Origin: Echria macrotheca
Taxonomy: Eukaryota; Ascomycota; Sordariomycetes; Sordariales; Schizotheciaceae
Length of the DNA: 64,000 nucleotides
Assembly: GCA_030411725.1 (NCBI GenBank)
Contig: MU839841.1
Span: 682,001 to 746,000, forward strand
Reading direction: 5' to 3'
The notes below the pieces were generated by a model, which ran no database searches, was not told the DNA's origin, and saw only the letters and a program-made list of their open reading frames with translations. The position numbers and the translations under genes were made by a program. Below, one piece after another: positions 12,477 to 23,959 of the stretch. The stretch's first letter is position 1, and each line of letters starts with the position of its first letter.

Positions 12477-13646
12477 TCACCCAAGTGACCAAACCAACAT
12501 AACCACCACCGCCACACCCGTCGTTATCCAACCCCCTCCAGCCCTTGGCAACCTCCCCGCCCCGTTATCCCACAACATAACCGGCAATCCCTGCGTCGGC
12601 GTCTCATCGATACTACACACCGAGTTGCAAACCCCATTGCTGACCGAGCTCCCCCGCCCCTCAATCTGTCTCCTCCGACTATGCCCGGCACTCGTATCAG
12701 TGCTATTAAACACGACCTCGAGCCATTGCACCTGCATGTAGGCCGAGTCGCCCACGCTCATGTTGCCCGACCACTGCCCACCGTCGCTCCACGCATTCAA
12801 AATAATCTTGGACGGGTCGCGCGGCGTCTGGAACGAGATCTGCGCGACCTGCTGCCCATTGACGTACCACGTATTCCGCGTCGGCGTCCAGTCGAGCCGG
12901 TGGATCGCCCAGTCGGTCCATTTGAGTCCGTCGGGCATCGTCGCGTTGACCGTCGCTTGCGGGATGAGCTTGCCGTCGGCCGAGTAGCCCGGCTGGTTCG
13001 TGTAGTGAATGATGTTGTCCTCCCCCTTGGTGAGCACCTCGAGGTCGGCCTCCTGTACTTCAGAAACATTTTCCGAGTGCAGATATGTAAACAAAGCAGT
13101 GATGGCGCCCTTTCCGCCAAACGTCCGGGACAGCATCCGCACCGACAGGAACTGGTACGCCTTTGAAAGGGATTCAATCTCGGCCGCCGACTGAAACTTT
13201 TCGAACCGCTGCGTCCGGAAGGTGAGCCATGTGTCTGGCTTGCCCCCCTTGTTGTCGTTGGCCTCAATGTACACATTGTTGGGCGAGTGGACCATAAACA
13301 CGGCGGCGTCGGCCCGTCCGCCTTGGCTGTTGTTCCAGTTCCCCATTATCCAGTCGTTCGTCCAGGCGCTTGAGCTGAAGAACTTGCTCGTCACGGGCGC
13401 GCCGGCGCTACTCGCGGCATCGCTGATGACGGGTGGCACCCCGGCATACTGTGACTGGCTCCGAAAGTCATAAAAGGCATGATGAGAGAAGTACCGGGAC
13501 TCGGTCCCGTTGGTCAAGAAACATCCGCATTTCGACGAGTCGGTAAGTGGGGGCCCGGCCGCTGACGCCAGCGGAGCGGCCGCCGAGATTAGGATGATGA
13601 GCGCGGATAATGAAGTCGGTAGACTCATGGCTGGATTTCTGTCCAT
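12477..13646 (-). CDS. GH16 family endo-glucanase/transglycosylase, probably GPI-anchored
   Basis: A single exon of 389 aa. A second ATG six codons later (13628) gives a tighter signal peptide and may be the real start. Hydrophobic residues about 7-30 form the signal peptide. The core is a GH16 concanavalin-A-like jelly roll. The catalytic signature is EADLE at residues 199-203, with Glu199 as predicted nucleophile and Glu203 as predicted acid/base. Tyr, Trp and Asn-rich beta strands follow (WAIHRLDWTPTRNTWYVNGQ). Near the C-terminus come an Arg-Arg-Arg linker, two cysteines in a short CNSVC motif and a hydrophobic tail (about 370-389), as in GPI-anchored cell-wall proteins. Likely substrates are beta-1,3/1,4-glucan or cell-wall glucan; the exact specificity is not visible. 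It lies in the same gene-poor stretch as the CE5 esterase. Confidence 0.85.
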   Translation of the reverse strand: MDRNPAMSLPTSLSALIILISAAAPLASAAGPPLTDSSKCGCFLTNGTESRYFSHHAFYDFRSQSQYAGVPPVISDAASSAGAPVTSKFFSSSAWTNDWIMGNWNNSQGGRADAAVFMVHSPNNVYIEANDNKGGKPDTWLTFRTQRFEKFQSAAEIESLSKAYQFLSVRMLSRTFGGKGAITALFTYLHSENVSEVQEADLEVLTKGEDNIIHYTNQPGYSADGKLIPQATVNATMPDGLKWTDWAIHRLDWTPTRNTWYVNGQQVAQISFQTPRDPSKIILNAWSDGGQWSGNMSVGDSAYMQVQWLEVVFNSTDTSAGHSRRRQIEGRGSSVSNGVCNSVCSIDETPTQGLPVMLWDNGAGRLPRAGGGWITTGVAVVVMLVWSLG

Positions 13647-15297
13647 CCTCTCTTGTGATCACAACTGCTGCCTCGAGTGAGGCTTCAGTGAACGGTTCTT
13701 GAGCCTAGCCGCCACCCAGACGGCGCGCTTTAAAGATAAGCACGTGTGAGATCGACGGGTCGAAACCGGGGAGACTGAAAATGCAAGTCGGCCTTGTGAA
13801 GCGTGAAACTGAGGCGACACCGGGAAAGCCTGTGAGAAGAAGAACAGGTTGAGACGCGAAGCAGAAGCGATGACGGCATCAGCGAGAAGTTGGAGACACG
13901 AGAGTGGCGCGTGGACGTGTACAGGAAGCCCTAAATAAGGGCCTCACGACCGAGAAACACCAGATTCCCGCGGGCCGGCGGGAAAGAACTAGGCACATAT
14001 ATGTCGATTAAGGGCCAGGGAAGCCGGCCTTGCTCGCTCCCAGGCTGCCTGGTTCGAGTGAGCGACGTCAGCCTCTATTGGTCAATGCCTGGGGCCGTTG
14101 ACGAGGATCCAGACCCAGCGTGGGCCGTGGAATCAGTCCCGGCGGTGCTGTCGACGGCTCGTTGGATCTGCTTGGGGGTCCGTTTGGGCCCTATGGCGTT
14201 ACTAGCTTGATGGCTCTCCATATGAGCCCTTGGCTCGGCGAATCAGTGGCGACGGCACGAGAACAACGGCTGGTACGACACCCAGGTTCAAGGATCAGCA
14301 TTTTGCCATATAGGGTGTGTGTAATTGATGGCAATGTGCTCCGGCTAAACAGGTGGCCCCTCGACCGAGTCCTAAAATTGGACGTGCTATGAGGGAGATA
14401 TTGGGAGGCTCTGACACTAATTGATCGTCTCGCACCGAGGCCCCAACTCCAGGGTAGCAGGGCGACCCAGCACAGGGAAGGCCGTCGACGGGGGACCTAT
14501 CAAGAGGAAACAATAGAGTGCCGGCCGGAGGAGGCCGCTCGGCCTGCCGTGTGTGTCGGCAAGGGGCCCGGAAGGAGGGCTGCGCATCTCTGGGTCCATC
14601 TGCCTCGAAATAAGTGCAAGAGACGATCACGGGGGGCGATGCTACATATATGCGCGGCCAACACGCAATCCGGGAATCAAGGAACAGGAGGGGGAGCTTC
14701 CAGGTTGCACTGCAAACCGATATGGGTACGGAGCACGAGGAGGAAGGAAGAAGGAAGAATGAGCGAGGTCCACAAGACCCGAAAAAGGGAACAAGAGGGA
14801 AAAAGCACAAAAAGAAATATGCCGTATGATATCTGACCTCAGTTTGCGGAACAAATGTCAGATCGAAAGTTAAGCTCAGCGCGGAAGGAGCTTGGCGTGC
14901 GAGATTTGGAGATCGGAAGCAAGCAGCCCACGCTTCTTGGCAGTCCCATCTATCGATCGGATCAACCCAGTCCCGTTCCGGGGGTTTTCGCTTAAGCACA
15001 AGCAGCAGGAACCGACAGCACGTTTCCCACCCACCCCACTTTCGAAGATCAGCGAAGCCGTTTGCCGGTTCGACTGCAGCGCGATCGCGGGAGAAGCCCG
15101 ACAAAGTGGTCCAGACTTTCTTTTTCTGGCCGGTCCGCCAGCGTCACGATTTCGCTACCATCGGGTACTGCATTTGGAACCGTGAGATGCATGACCTCGC
15201 CGCGTCCAATCCATCAAGGTAGCCCGAGCTTCACGTCATCTCGAATTCGTCACCGCACCGTCGAAACACGGAGCTGCCCTGAAAAGCGCATACAACA
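13647..15297. other. Intergenic between GH16 and the WW-domain gene
   Basis: A divergent intergenic region of about 1.65 kb holding the promoters of the minus-strand GH16 gene and the plus-strand WW-domain gene. A 269-codon minus-strand frame (14295-15104) has no recognisable motif and conflicts with frames on the other strand. It is not called as a gene. Confidence 0.5.
13735..13746. promoter_or_regulatory. GATA-type site next to a CACGTG E-box
   Basis: About 90-100 bases upstream of the GH16 start codon lies GATAAG directly followed by CACGTG. GATA factors (for example AreA and light/iron regulators) and bHLH factors bind such motifs in ascomycetes. The motifs are seen; a regulatory role is only inferred. 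Confidence 0.25.
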
Positions 15298-16248
15298 ATG
15301 TCGACCGAAGCCAAGTCGCGCGAGCCGACGCCTGAGAAGGCGCCTTCTAGTGTACGGGGAGATGCCGGTTCCGAAGACGGCGAGGTAGACGATTCCTCGC
15401 CGAGCCCTTCGTCGCCGTCCAAATCGAACGCCGAAGCTCCGTCGCGAGGGAGGGACACAAGCGCAGGCGCCGCGTCCTCACCAGCCAGATCTGACAACCA
15501 AGATGAACCCGCTGCGACCGACCCCGAAGCCCCTCCACTTCCAAACGAACCCGTTCCAGGGGCAGACGAACAACAAAAAGATAGCGCCGCGCCACCTCTT
15601 CCCAGCGAACCGCTCCCTGCACCGGAGCCCGAGGATGACGGGTGGGAGTGCCACTGGAACCCCAACACATCAAGCTACTGGTTTTACAACCGCTTCACCT
15701 CGGTCTGGCAGCAAGAAAACCCGCGCGTGCCCGGCGCAACCGGCGCGATCCCCGTTCCCGCCGTCTCCGTCCCCGAGACGCAAGACCGGTCGATAATAAG
15801 CGACCCCGTCTCGGTCGCTGGAGGGTATAATCCCGCGATCCACGGCGACTACGACGAGAACGCGTGGTACGCGCAGAACGCGCGCGTCGTCACCGATCCT
15901 TCGGCTGCTTCTTCTGCCTCCACAGCCATTCTTCCCGGTGGGAGTGCCGCCGACCCAACAGCAGCGGCGGCGGGGGGCTTGGAGTACGCGAGCGGCGGCT
16001 TCTTCAATGTCCGCACCGGCCAGTGGCAGCTGCCCGAGCAGGGCGTCGAGCGGCACTCGGACGAGGCTAAGAGCAAGCGGCAGATGAATGCGTTTTTCGA
16101 TGTGGATGCGGCGGCGAACATGCACGACGGCCGGAGTCTCAAGGCCGAGCGGGCGGGCAAGAAGCCGAGTAAGGCGGAGCTGAAGATGTTCAAGGAGAAG
16201 AGGCGGGCGAAGAAGGAGGAGAAGAGGAGGGCTTGGTTGAGGGATTGA
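15298..16248 (+). CDS. WW-domain protein with acidic/Pro-rich N-terminus and basic tail
   Basis: A single exon of 316 aa. The N-terminal 110 residues are disordered (Ser, Pro, Glu/Asp), with Pro-rich pieces such as APPLPNEPVP and APPLPSEPLP. A single WW domain covers about residues 113-145: first Trp116, central aromatic YWFYN (127-131), second Trp137 and the terminal Pro142. The C-terminus is a lysine/arginine-rich helix (KMFKEKRRAKKEEKRRAWLRD), probably nuclear. WW domains bind proline-rich ligands such as those on spliceosomal proteins or the RNA polymerase II CTD. A role in RNA processing is plausible but not shown. The precise ortholog was not recognised. A long CT microsatellite starts a few bases after the stop codon. 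Confidence 0.8.
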   Translation: MSTEAKSREPTPEKAPSSVRGDAGSEDGEVDDSSPSPSSPSKSNAEAPSRGRDTSAGAASSPARSDNQDEPAATDPEAPPLPNEPVPGADEQQKDSAAPPLPSEPLPAPEPEDDGWECHWNPNTSSYWFYNRFTSVWQQENPRVPGATGAIPVPAVSVPETQDRSIISDPVSVAGGYNPAIHGDYDENAWYAQNARVVTDPSAASSASTAILPGGSAADPTAAAAGGLEYASGGFFNVRTGQWQLPEQGVERHSDEAKSKRQMNAFFDVDAAANMHDGRSLKAERAGKKPSKAELKMFKEKRRAKKEEKRRAWLRD

Positions 16249-16249
16249 A

Positions 16250-16293
<44 letters not shown>

Positions 16294-16747
16294 CTAACAA
16301 TGGTGTATCGGAGTATTTCAAAAAAAGAGTTAGGCATGTATTCTGATTTTGGAGGGGTGCTTGTGGTTTGTTTTGTCTTTTGGGGGGTTACTGAACAAGG
16401 TACATATGGGTGGACTTTACTTGCCTTTGCAATCGGGGATGGAAGGGAAAGGTGAAGAGATGCATTCGCACTCTGCCAGGGGCGCTTGTGTGGAACATTT
16501 ATTCCACGGTTATACCATTTGAGCATTTTCACGGCATCGGAGCTGGGCAGATTAGGGCAGATCACTGTCAGGTCGACAGACTGACGGGCGGGCAGGCAAG
16601 ATGGGGGACAGGAAGACAGGCGTTGGGAATGCGACGTCGGTGCTTTAATTTAGGTGTCTGTATGTCAATATACATGTACTCCATACCCAGTCATTAGCGC
16701 CGCTGTATGTACATGTCTATTTACGGTGATGATGTTTGTCCTGCCGA
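16249..16747. other. Convergent 3' intergenic region
   Basis: About 500 bases between the 3' ends of the WW-domain gene (+) and RIX1 (-). It contains the CT microsatellite and otherwise only UTR-like sequence. No gene is seen. Confidence 0.6.
16253..16289. repeat. (TC)n microsatellite, about 18 units
   Basis: An uninterrupted TC dinucleotide run of about 37 bases begins five bases after the stop codon of the WW-domain gene, so it should lie in its 3' UTR. Such tracts vary in length between isolates. Confidence 0.95.
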
Positions 16748-19092
16748 TCATTCTTCATCTGCCTCGTCCTCTTCATCGTCATCATCCATGGTCATATCGA
16801 TCTGGATGCTCTCGGCGTCGCTGTCACTATCACTCCCCTCGTCATCCACAGCCTTCGCGGTGACTGAAACATCCACCACTGTCTCCGGGCCCTTGCCGGT
16901 ATCAACCCTCTTGGCCTTGCCAGGATCAATCTCCGAGGCCTTCCGTTTCAGCGGAGACGTCGGGACCTTGTCTCCTGCATTGTCAGGACTAGAATTGGTC
17001 GCCACCACCACCGTCCTTTCGGCCGTGAAGAACGCATTCTTGACAACCGGTTCCGTGTCTACCTCCGTCTTGTTCTCTGTGAGTCCCCATCCCGCACTGG
17101 ATGGCTTTACTTCTTTCTCAGTAGCCTCGTTCCTGTTCATGTCCACATCACCATCGTCCACCGGTTCGGATTCATCGTCCTTGCGCTCTTGCAGCAGGAC
17201 ATCCAGTCCCTCCCGAGGATCATCCCACGTTTGCTCGGCCACATGCGATGCCGTGCCGGCACGGGCGCTTCGGAGGAGATTAGTTCGCAGGACCTCAACA
17301 TCCTGATCCTGGGGAAACTGCCGGACGAGAAATGGGAGAATACTGGGGTAATACCGGCCACGGCTGTCCTTGTATGGGTGGAGACAGCTGGCTAGCATGG
17401 CGGGCTTGCTGGCCGCGAGGATGGCGGTGCGGTCGAGGAGTGCGCGTGAGTCGGGGCTGAGGTGTCTCTGGGGGAGGTGGGAGAGAAGCATGGGGAGGAG
17501 TGATAGAGCGGCTTCTTCGTGACTTGCTCGAGGGGCAGAAGATGCAGCATTGGTCGTTGTGGATGTGGCAAGGAAAGCGTCGGCGTTGCTGGATGCTGGG
17601 TCCTTTTGCTTTGCGCCGTTAGGAGGGGCTTCTGACCTGGACTCCTCGTATCCGGTGGGTCGAAGAGTGTCCCGGCAGCAGGCTTGGATCAGTGGGACGA
17701 GAGAGTCGACGGTCAGCTTGGGGAGTGTCGGGCCCGCGACGAGGAGTAACTCGTTTGCGAGGTCGTAGGCAGATTCCCTGACTGACGGGACATGTCTGTC
17801 AGATCCAAAGATACGAACCATCTGGTCGATCGAGTCGGTTGACAGAGATATGGCGTTGCTCTGGAGACGGCGGTATATGGCAGTGTGAAGTCGAAGAGCA
17901 GCGGCGTGGATATCCGGTAGCACGCTCCAGAGCTCAGCCCTCTCGTCCCTGCTGATGGCCGCATTCATCCCGGCCGAGTCCTCCGAGGTTGGCAAGGTTA
18001 TGAGTGATATCCTGCCGGTCAGATCCAAAACATCTCCCAGGGGTAGTGTCACGGCAGCCTTGGTTGGCATTTGGAAATAAGCTGCAAGGAATTCGAGGAG
18101 GCCAACCAGTCTCTCCGCACCGGACGTCAGACCAGTCCAAGTCGGAAATCCGTCTGAAGCATCCGTTCCGCCGGATGGTTCAACATCAGTCCGCGCCGCT
18201 TGGCTTCTGTAGCCAGATGTCGATTCCCACGACTCCTGAACGGCCCGGAAGATTTGATCGGCAGTTTTGTGGCAGTCGTTGACAGTTGCGCGAACACTCT
18301 TTGCCCACTCATCACTACTCCCATTCTTAGGGGCGGTATAGTGGAGCACAATGAGGGCCTTCCTAGCGCTCTCCCTTAAGCCCTCGGGGACAGAGAGGGG
18401 GTCGGAGGATGTCGGCGCAACGTAAGTCTTCAGCTCGGCTGTAATCTGTGCACTGAACGGGCGCAAGGTCGTGGGGAACAGGGGAATAATCTTAGAAAGA
18501 GACCAGGCGACAGTGTTGACCAACGAGAGCGGCGTCTTCAAGGCCTTGTCGGAAGCTGGGGACTTGATAAGCTGTAGACAGGCGGTAACATAGCTAGGAA
18601 GCGTCGGGGTCGCCGTTTCCCTCACCAAGGTCTGATAGCCTTGGAGCGTCATGTAAATCTTTGTGAGAGAAACGATGCATAGCTCCTTTGCCGCTATCGG
18701 GTCCGGTTTCTGAATCAATCAGCCTCATCCCAACAGCACACCTGAGAAAGTATTACCTGGAGGATAGATATGAGACCTCGAATCCATGATTCCGACTGTC
18801 GCAAACTCTCCCAACCACCAACATCGATGACTGCTTTGATCAAGCATATGGCAGCAGAACGGCCCGCCGGACTCCTTCCGTTCAGCAGGGTGTTGATATG
18901 AGTCCTCAACCTGTGAACGAGCACCGAAGCCTCGGAAGCATTGTCCTTTCCTTTGGTCTCGGGAACGGCCGAGAGAGGACCGCCACAGCGCAGGACATAG
19001 CCAACAAGGGTCGGACAGAGACGCGGGAGGTCTTCAACTGAGGTCGAGGTGAGTCTCCGACAGAGAACACGAAGTTCTGGCGGAATTGACAT
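16748..19092 (-). CDS. RIX1: Pre-rRNA-processing protein Rix1
   Basis: Predicted 765 aa in two exons, 19092-18757 and 18709-16748, with a 47-nt phase-0 intron. The start MSIPPELRVLCRRL is the first in-frame ATG of the conserved region. The N-terminal half is the helical RIX1 domain (for example LLNGRSPAGRSAAICLIKAVI, and LTKIYMTLQGYQTLVRETATPTLP in exon 2). The protein ends in a very acidic tail with a nuclear localisation-like stretch (PLKRKASEIDPGKAKR) before a D/E-rich terminus. Rix1 (human PELP1) forms the Rix1-Ipi1-Ipi3 complex, which works with the AAA-ATPase Rea1 on pre-60S particles and ITS2 processing in the nucleoplasm. It is transcribed divergently from YPP1, with about 440-490 bases between start codons. 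Confidence 0.85.
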
Positions 19093-19530
19093 GTTGAAGC
19101 ACAAATTCCTTGAAAAATACCGGAAAACCGGCAACTTCCTTTTTTGGATGGATTTTTTTGAGTTTTCTGCATTGCAGCACGGCAGAGGCCGCGGCCCACT
19201 CACTTTGCGGGAGCTCCCCTTGTCAGGTAAGTGCTTGCTGCTTGGCGGGCAGTTCCGGCCAATCAAACATGTCCATTTTTCTTGGTTCCAGGGGCTCGAC
19301 CAACTTGACCAATTTCCAACAACTTTTTGGCTTTTGCTGGGCAACTTCACATGCGCAGTGCACAGCACCCGTTTCAATGACTGCACCGCTGACGACGCTC
19401 CCTACTGCCGCCTCCTTGCGCTCCCCGGTCTCCTGAAACATTTGACTGCCGCGACTGGCGATGCTGCGTCCGCATGTCTCGCCGTCAAAATAAGTCTTGG
19501 TAGTGCGAGTCTTGTCACGACGACGCCAAC
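19093..19530. promoter_or_regulatory. Shared divergent promoter region RIX1 / YPP1
   Basis: About 440 bases separate the start codons of the minus-strand RIX1 gene and the plus-strand YPP1 gene. The interval must hold both promoters and leaders. No TATA box was obvious. Open frames here are short and overlap on both strands. Confidence 0.4.
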
Positions 19531-19579
19531 ATGGTGGGTTTCGATTTGCTGTTCCCCGTGTCTTTAGTCGCTGACTTGT

Positions 19580-22500
19580 ATGCGATTACAGCCCGACCCC
19601 GCAAAGGCCGCGCATTATATAGAGCTGCTCGATGATGCGCGCTGCTCAGAGAATTGGGATGCGGTGCCCGAGCTGGTCCGCAAGGTGCGGAAACATGCTC
19701 CCAACCGCGCCTGTATGCCCTCCCGTCGCCCTGGCCTTGTAGGCCACGCTGACGCTCTCGGCCACAGGTCTCACTTTGACGGCAGAAAATGAAGCTATTA
19801 TCGCCAAGGGCAGCGTGAAAACCACTTCGGTCGACCAACCCTCGGCCGCCACCGCCATTGTAGGCCTCGAGGCCTCGACCGAGCTCCCTAAGCTGCTCGC
19901 CGCGATCGAAAACGAGCATTCGTTCCCCGAGGACAAGTTCCAGGCCAAGGTCTGCGTAGGATGGGTGCATTGGGTATTGAGGGAATACAGTCTCGCTTTG
20001 GAACGGCTGCCCAAAAACTTCGACCAGGAATACCCCCTTTTCGAGGACTTCGAGGGCCTTTCGGAATGGACAAAAGTCTGCGCGCTGAAGAGCGCATATC
20101 TCAGGGCAAACTCTCTGGCACGGGATGGACAACGCGAAGGAGCGCTAAAGGCTTTCGAGTCGGCCTTGCCCTCCCTGGCGGGCGTATGGACCACGCAGAA
20201 TGCTCGTCAACAGCTGCGCTACTGGGCCGAACTATTCTTGACCGAGTACTGCATGCTTGTCGGCCAGGCGATCCGCGACAAAGAGAAATCGCTGTCTGAC
20301 CCCTACTGTCTCGCATGCTTCCGGACCTGGTCAAAATACTGGTCGAGCACCAAGGGTGCACCTCTGGCGGGCGGCTATGGTTTTCGAGGATCTGTGCCTA
20401 GGCGGCAAGTGTGGTCTGAGTATTACTATGTCTTGTCGGAGATTCTACAGCAGGACCTACCATATCCAACGGGACACGCCCCGGTGAACAACGAAGCGTC
20501 GGCGAGGAATCAGCTTCGCACGGAGCTGAAGAAGGTCGAGATCATCTACCAGGGGCTGCTCTTCACCGAGACCAAATTCCCTAGAGCTGACGAAGAAAGG
20601 CCTGAGGTGGAAGAGTTTGTGAGACGCGTCATGCAGAACTGGACCATATTGAATGGGCGCGGGTGGAGGGAGCAGGATCTCGGCGCCGGGGGAAGAGAGT
20701 CGCTGAGCCACGGCGTGCTCGACACGCTGAATGGGGCAGCGGCCAAGACCTACCACTCGACACCTGTTCTGAGACACCTTTTCACTGTCCACCTCGCCCG
20801 CGCCGAGTTTGATGAGGCCTTTATGGCGTTCGGCTCGTATCTCGCGCTCATTAAGAAAGGGAGGGCGAGAGTGTTGAAGACCGGACACGCTGAACCCGCT
20901 TTGGACGATGATGCCACCATGCTCGAAACCATCTCCTCTGCCATCGCGGCTTATTGTCGATATGGCGGCAGGGATGCAGCCGAAAAAGCGCGTAGCCTCG
21001 CGATCGAGCTTGAAGAGCTGGTCAAGGAGATTTCCGAGGCTCGTCCGAGTCTGGAAGACGGAATGCCGCTTCGAGGCAGGGTCCCAGCCCACACCTTTGC
21101 CATAGTATGGCAGGCCATGGGACTGGCCTATGCCCAGTGGGCACGCATGACATACGATTCAGAAGCTAGAACGCACATTCAGGACAAGGCAATCACGTGT
21201 CTCCGAAAAGCGCTCTCACCTGACTTTGGTCGGGCGGCTGACGTGCGGACCATCTTCGCTCTGGGAGTTCTGCTTGCCGAGCAGCGGCGACTATCTATCG
21301 CCATTGAGCTTGTCAAGACTGCCCTCCTCGCGGATAAGGCTGTCGAGGATGATCAGGCGCTCCGCAATGGCCCCTACTGGCGGGAGAGGTCGCTCATTCC
21401 CTTGTGGCATTTGCTGGCGTTGTTGCTCAGCGCAAGACAAGAATACGTGATGGCTGCGCGGGCGTGCGAGGGAGCTATTGAGCAGTTCAAAGATCCCCTT
21501 GTGCTTTTTGGTGCTAGGGCTCTGAACGGGGCATACCGGAGCGATCACTTGAATGAGGCTGGAGTACAAGAAGAGAAAGCTGTTGGAGATGGCCTGGTCG
21601 ATGAGATGGACGACTATGAGAAAGAGAATATCCTCGAGATCAAGATGACACAGCTCGCAATCCTGGAACTTGTCGAAGGACCAGCGGTTGCCGTCAATGC
21701 CAGCACAGAGCTGCTCACACTGTACCCGCGGCTTTTCGGGGATGCAGAGCCAAAACTGGAGAGGACGGAACCACCAAAAACCGCTGCGACGCTACGAAGC
21801 CTTCGAGGTAGTGTCTTTGGAGGGAGATCAGCACAGACGAGGCAGAGCGTTGCGACCGAGAAGATGGCGACGATCCCTTCAAGGCCACAGACAACACAGA
21901 CAGAACATAGCGTTGCCACGACAGCGCCAACAATCCAAGTAACGCAAAACGGAGACCCGCGATCGAGCCGGAGGTCTATGAGATCGGCCAGCGTTAAGGG
22001 CAGGGGCGAGAGGGCGAGTCTCCGGAAACGCAACAGCGGGAGCCGGCCGCGGGCTATGAGCAGCGGGGGCGATTCGGTCCAGCAGTTTAACGTCGCCGAG
22101 GGGGACAATTTCTTTGCCCCGTTCGACGCGATTCAGCTGCCGCAGTACTTTTCGTTTGCGAGTAAGAGAACCGAGTCGTCGGGCCTCGTGACGCTCCAGC
22201 ACAGCAACTCATACACGTCCAGCGGGTCGTCGGAATCGAAAAATGAGGAGTTGTCGGGTATAGCAGTCAAGGAGGTGGAATCGTTTGCGAAGCTGTTGCC
22301 TTATGTCCAGTTTTCGCAGGAACATATCAAGAGAAGACGAAAAGCGATCCTGGTGGGAGTGTGGCTTGTCATTGCAGGGTTTTACAGGAGGGCAGGGTTG
22401 CTGGATGATGCGCAAAAGGCGTGCGCCGAGGCTCAAAAGATCGTGCAGGGGCTGGAGGCGGATTTTCCGAGTGACGGGCCGCAGTCGCTTTCGATAAGAC

Positions 22501-23218
22501 AGGCGGGATGGGGGGAGAAGAAGAGCGTCGAGGAACTGATGGCGGATGTACTGGCCGAGGCAAGTTTTTGAGATGTCATGATGGGGGCAACACTAACCGT
22601 GCGTAGAAGGGGCATCTGTCTGTGGCCCGCGAGAGGCCATACCAAGCCCGGGCAGATTTCGAGTCGGCGCTCACTCGCTATCCCGGCCACGCGGGGGCCA
22701 TCGTCGGTCTCTCGAACATCCTGATGGATATCTACTCGGAGAAGCTACTCCCCCCACCGGTCGTCCCGCCTCTGGAGGGCGAATCCCCGCCGCCGATAGC
22801 AAGCAAGAGCAAGCTGGACAAGTTCCCGGCGCTGCCGTCGCAACCGCTGGGGCTGGCAGCGACAAAACCGCGGGTCGAAAGGATGTCGTCTTCTTCGTCG
22901 TTGTCGTCTTCGTCGTCGGAGAGCCAGCAGCAGCAGTCTGAAAAGTACTGGGAGCTGCCGCCGCCCCATAAAGCGCGGTCGCTGCCGCTGCTGGACCGGC
23001 TGGCGGCGCGGGACCGGGCGTATATGTTGCTGTCCGGGCTGACGAAGCTGGGGAGCGGGTGGAACGACTCGGAGGCGTGGTTCGCGCTGGCGAGGGCGTA
23101 TGAGGAGGGCGATCAGCCCGAGAAGGCCAAGGACGCGCTGTGGTGGTGTGTCGAGCTCGAGGACGCGAGGGGGGCGCGGGCGTGGTCGTGTGTTGGGGTT
23201 GGGGGGTATGTGTTGTAG
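19580..23218 (+). CDS. YPP1: Ypp1/TTC7-like cargo-transport protein (PI4-kinase complex subunit)
   Basis: Predicted about 1178 aa in three exons: 19580-19712, 19768-22559 and 22607-23218. The second intron is a GC-AG intron (donor GCAAGT, branch CACTAAC). The N-terminus YIELLDDARCSENWDAVPELVRKVRKHAPNRAC is typical of fungal Ypp1/Rhf1. Helical TPR-like repeats fill the rest, interrupted by a Ser/Arg-rich disordered insert (about residues 690-790) and a Ser/Gln-rich linker before the last TPRs. Ypp1 (TTC7 in animals) works with Efr3 to recruit the PI4-kinase Stt4 to the plasma membrane. The start is uncertain. A single-codon exon ATG at 19531, joined by a GTGGGT...ACAG intron to 19592, is also in frame, and its intron has a perfect CTGAC branch. 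It would give 1175 aa. Confidence 0.82.
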
Positions 23219-23959
23219 ACTATTACCTGGGTATACTTAATGAATTGGATTAGTCTGTATCTTTAGGTTTGTTGTTGTGCAACGGCGCCATCGTGGTCCT
23301 TTGCTCGCTGCTTCCATCATCTGGTTTTAATGTTGGGTTTGTTGGCTGTGCTTTTTAGGGGGGATTGCGGGATAGGGTGCTTGACGGGTAGAGTACCCCC
23401 CTACCGCTCTACCGTCTACACAGTACATGTGTTGATGTGTTGACAACCAAGCTCGTCACCACAAAGTCATGTTTTTCAGGATTGGCGTATTTCTTGGGTA
23501 TTGAACTATCTAAGCAAGCCAAGCTGGTGCGATGTCGCCATCCATCAGCCCCGAGTCTCGTTCCAGGTTACGAACCACCCAAGCAGAGCCCAAGCGTCCT
23601 CCCCTCTCTCAAACCCTCCCCCTCCCTTGCTGCTTGCCTCTCTCGTCCTCAGCCAACCCCCTTCCCCCTTTCCGCCCCCTAACAACCAGTTCCAAGATAT
23701 CCTTAGTAATACAAGTCTATCTATCTCCGATGCATATGCAAAAAGATGTGTTGTTACAAAGTACAAGTAAACAGTCCAAAAGACTTCCCTCCCTCCCAAA
23801 AAAAGCTCGCGCTTTGAAATCGACTTGTCTCAGATATGCTCCACCCTGACTCACTCACTCACTCCCTCCCTGACTCCTCCTTAGAAGAAATAGATAAACA
23901 ACAAAACAAAAACAAACGCTATGCAATATATGCTCGCATTCCGAAAAAAAGAAAAAAAA
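23219..23959. other. Convergent intergenic region YPP1 / NUC1
   Basis: About 740 bases of UTR-like and T/C-rich sequence between two 3' ends. It contains short repeats of ctcactcactc type near 23850. No gene is seen. Confidence 0.5.
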
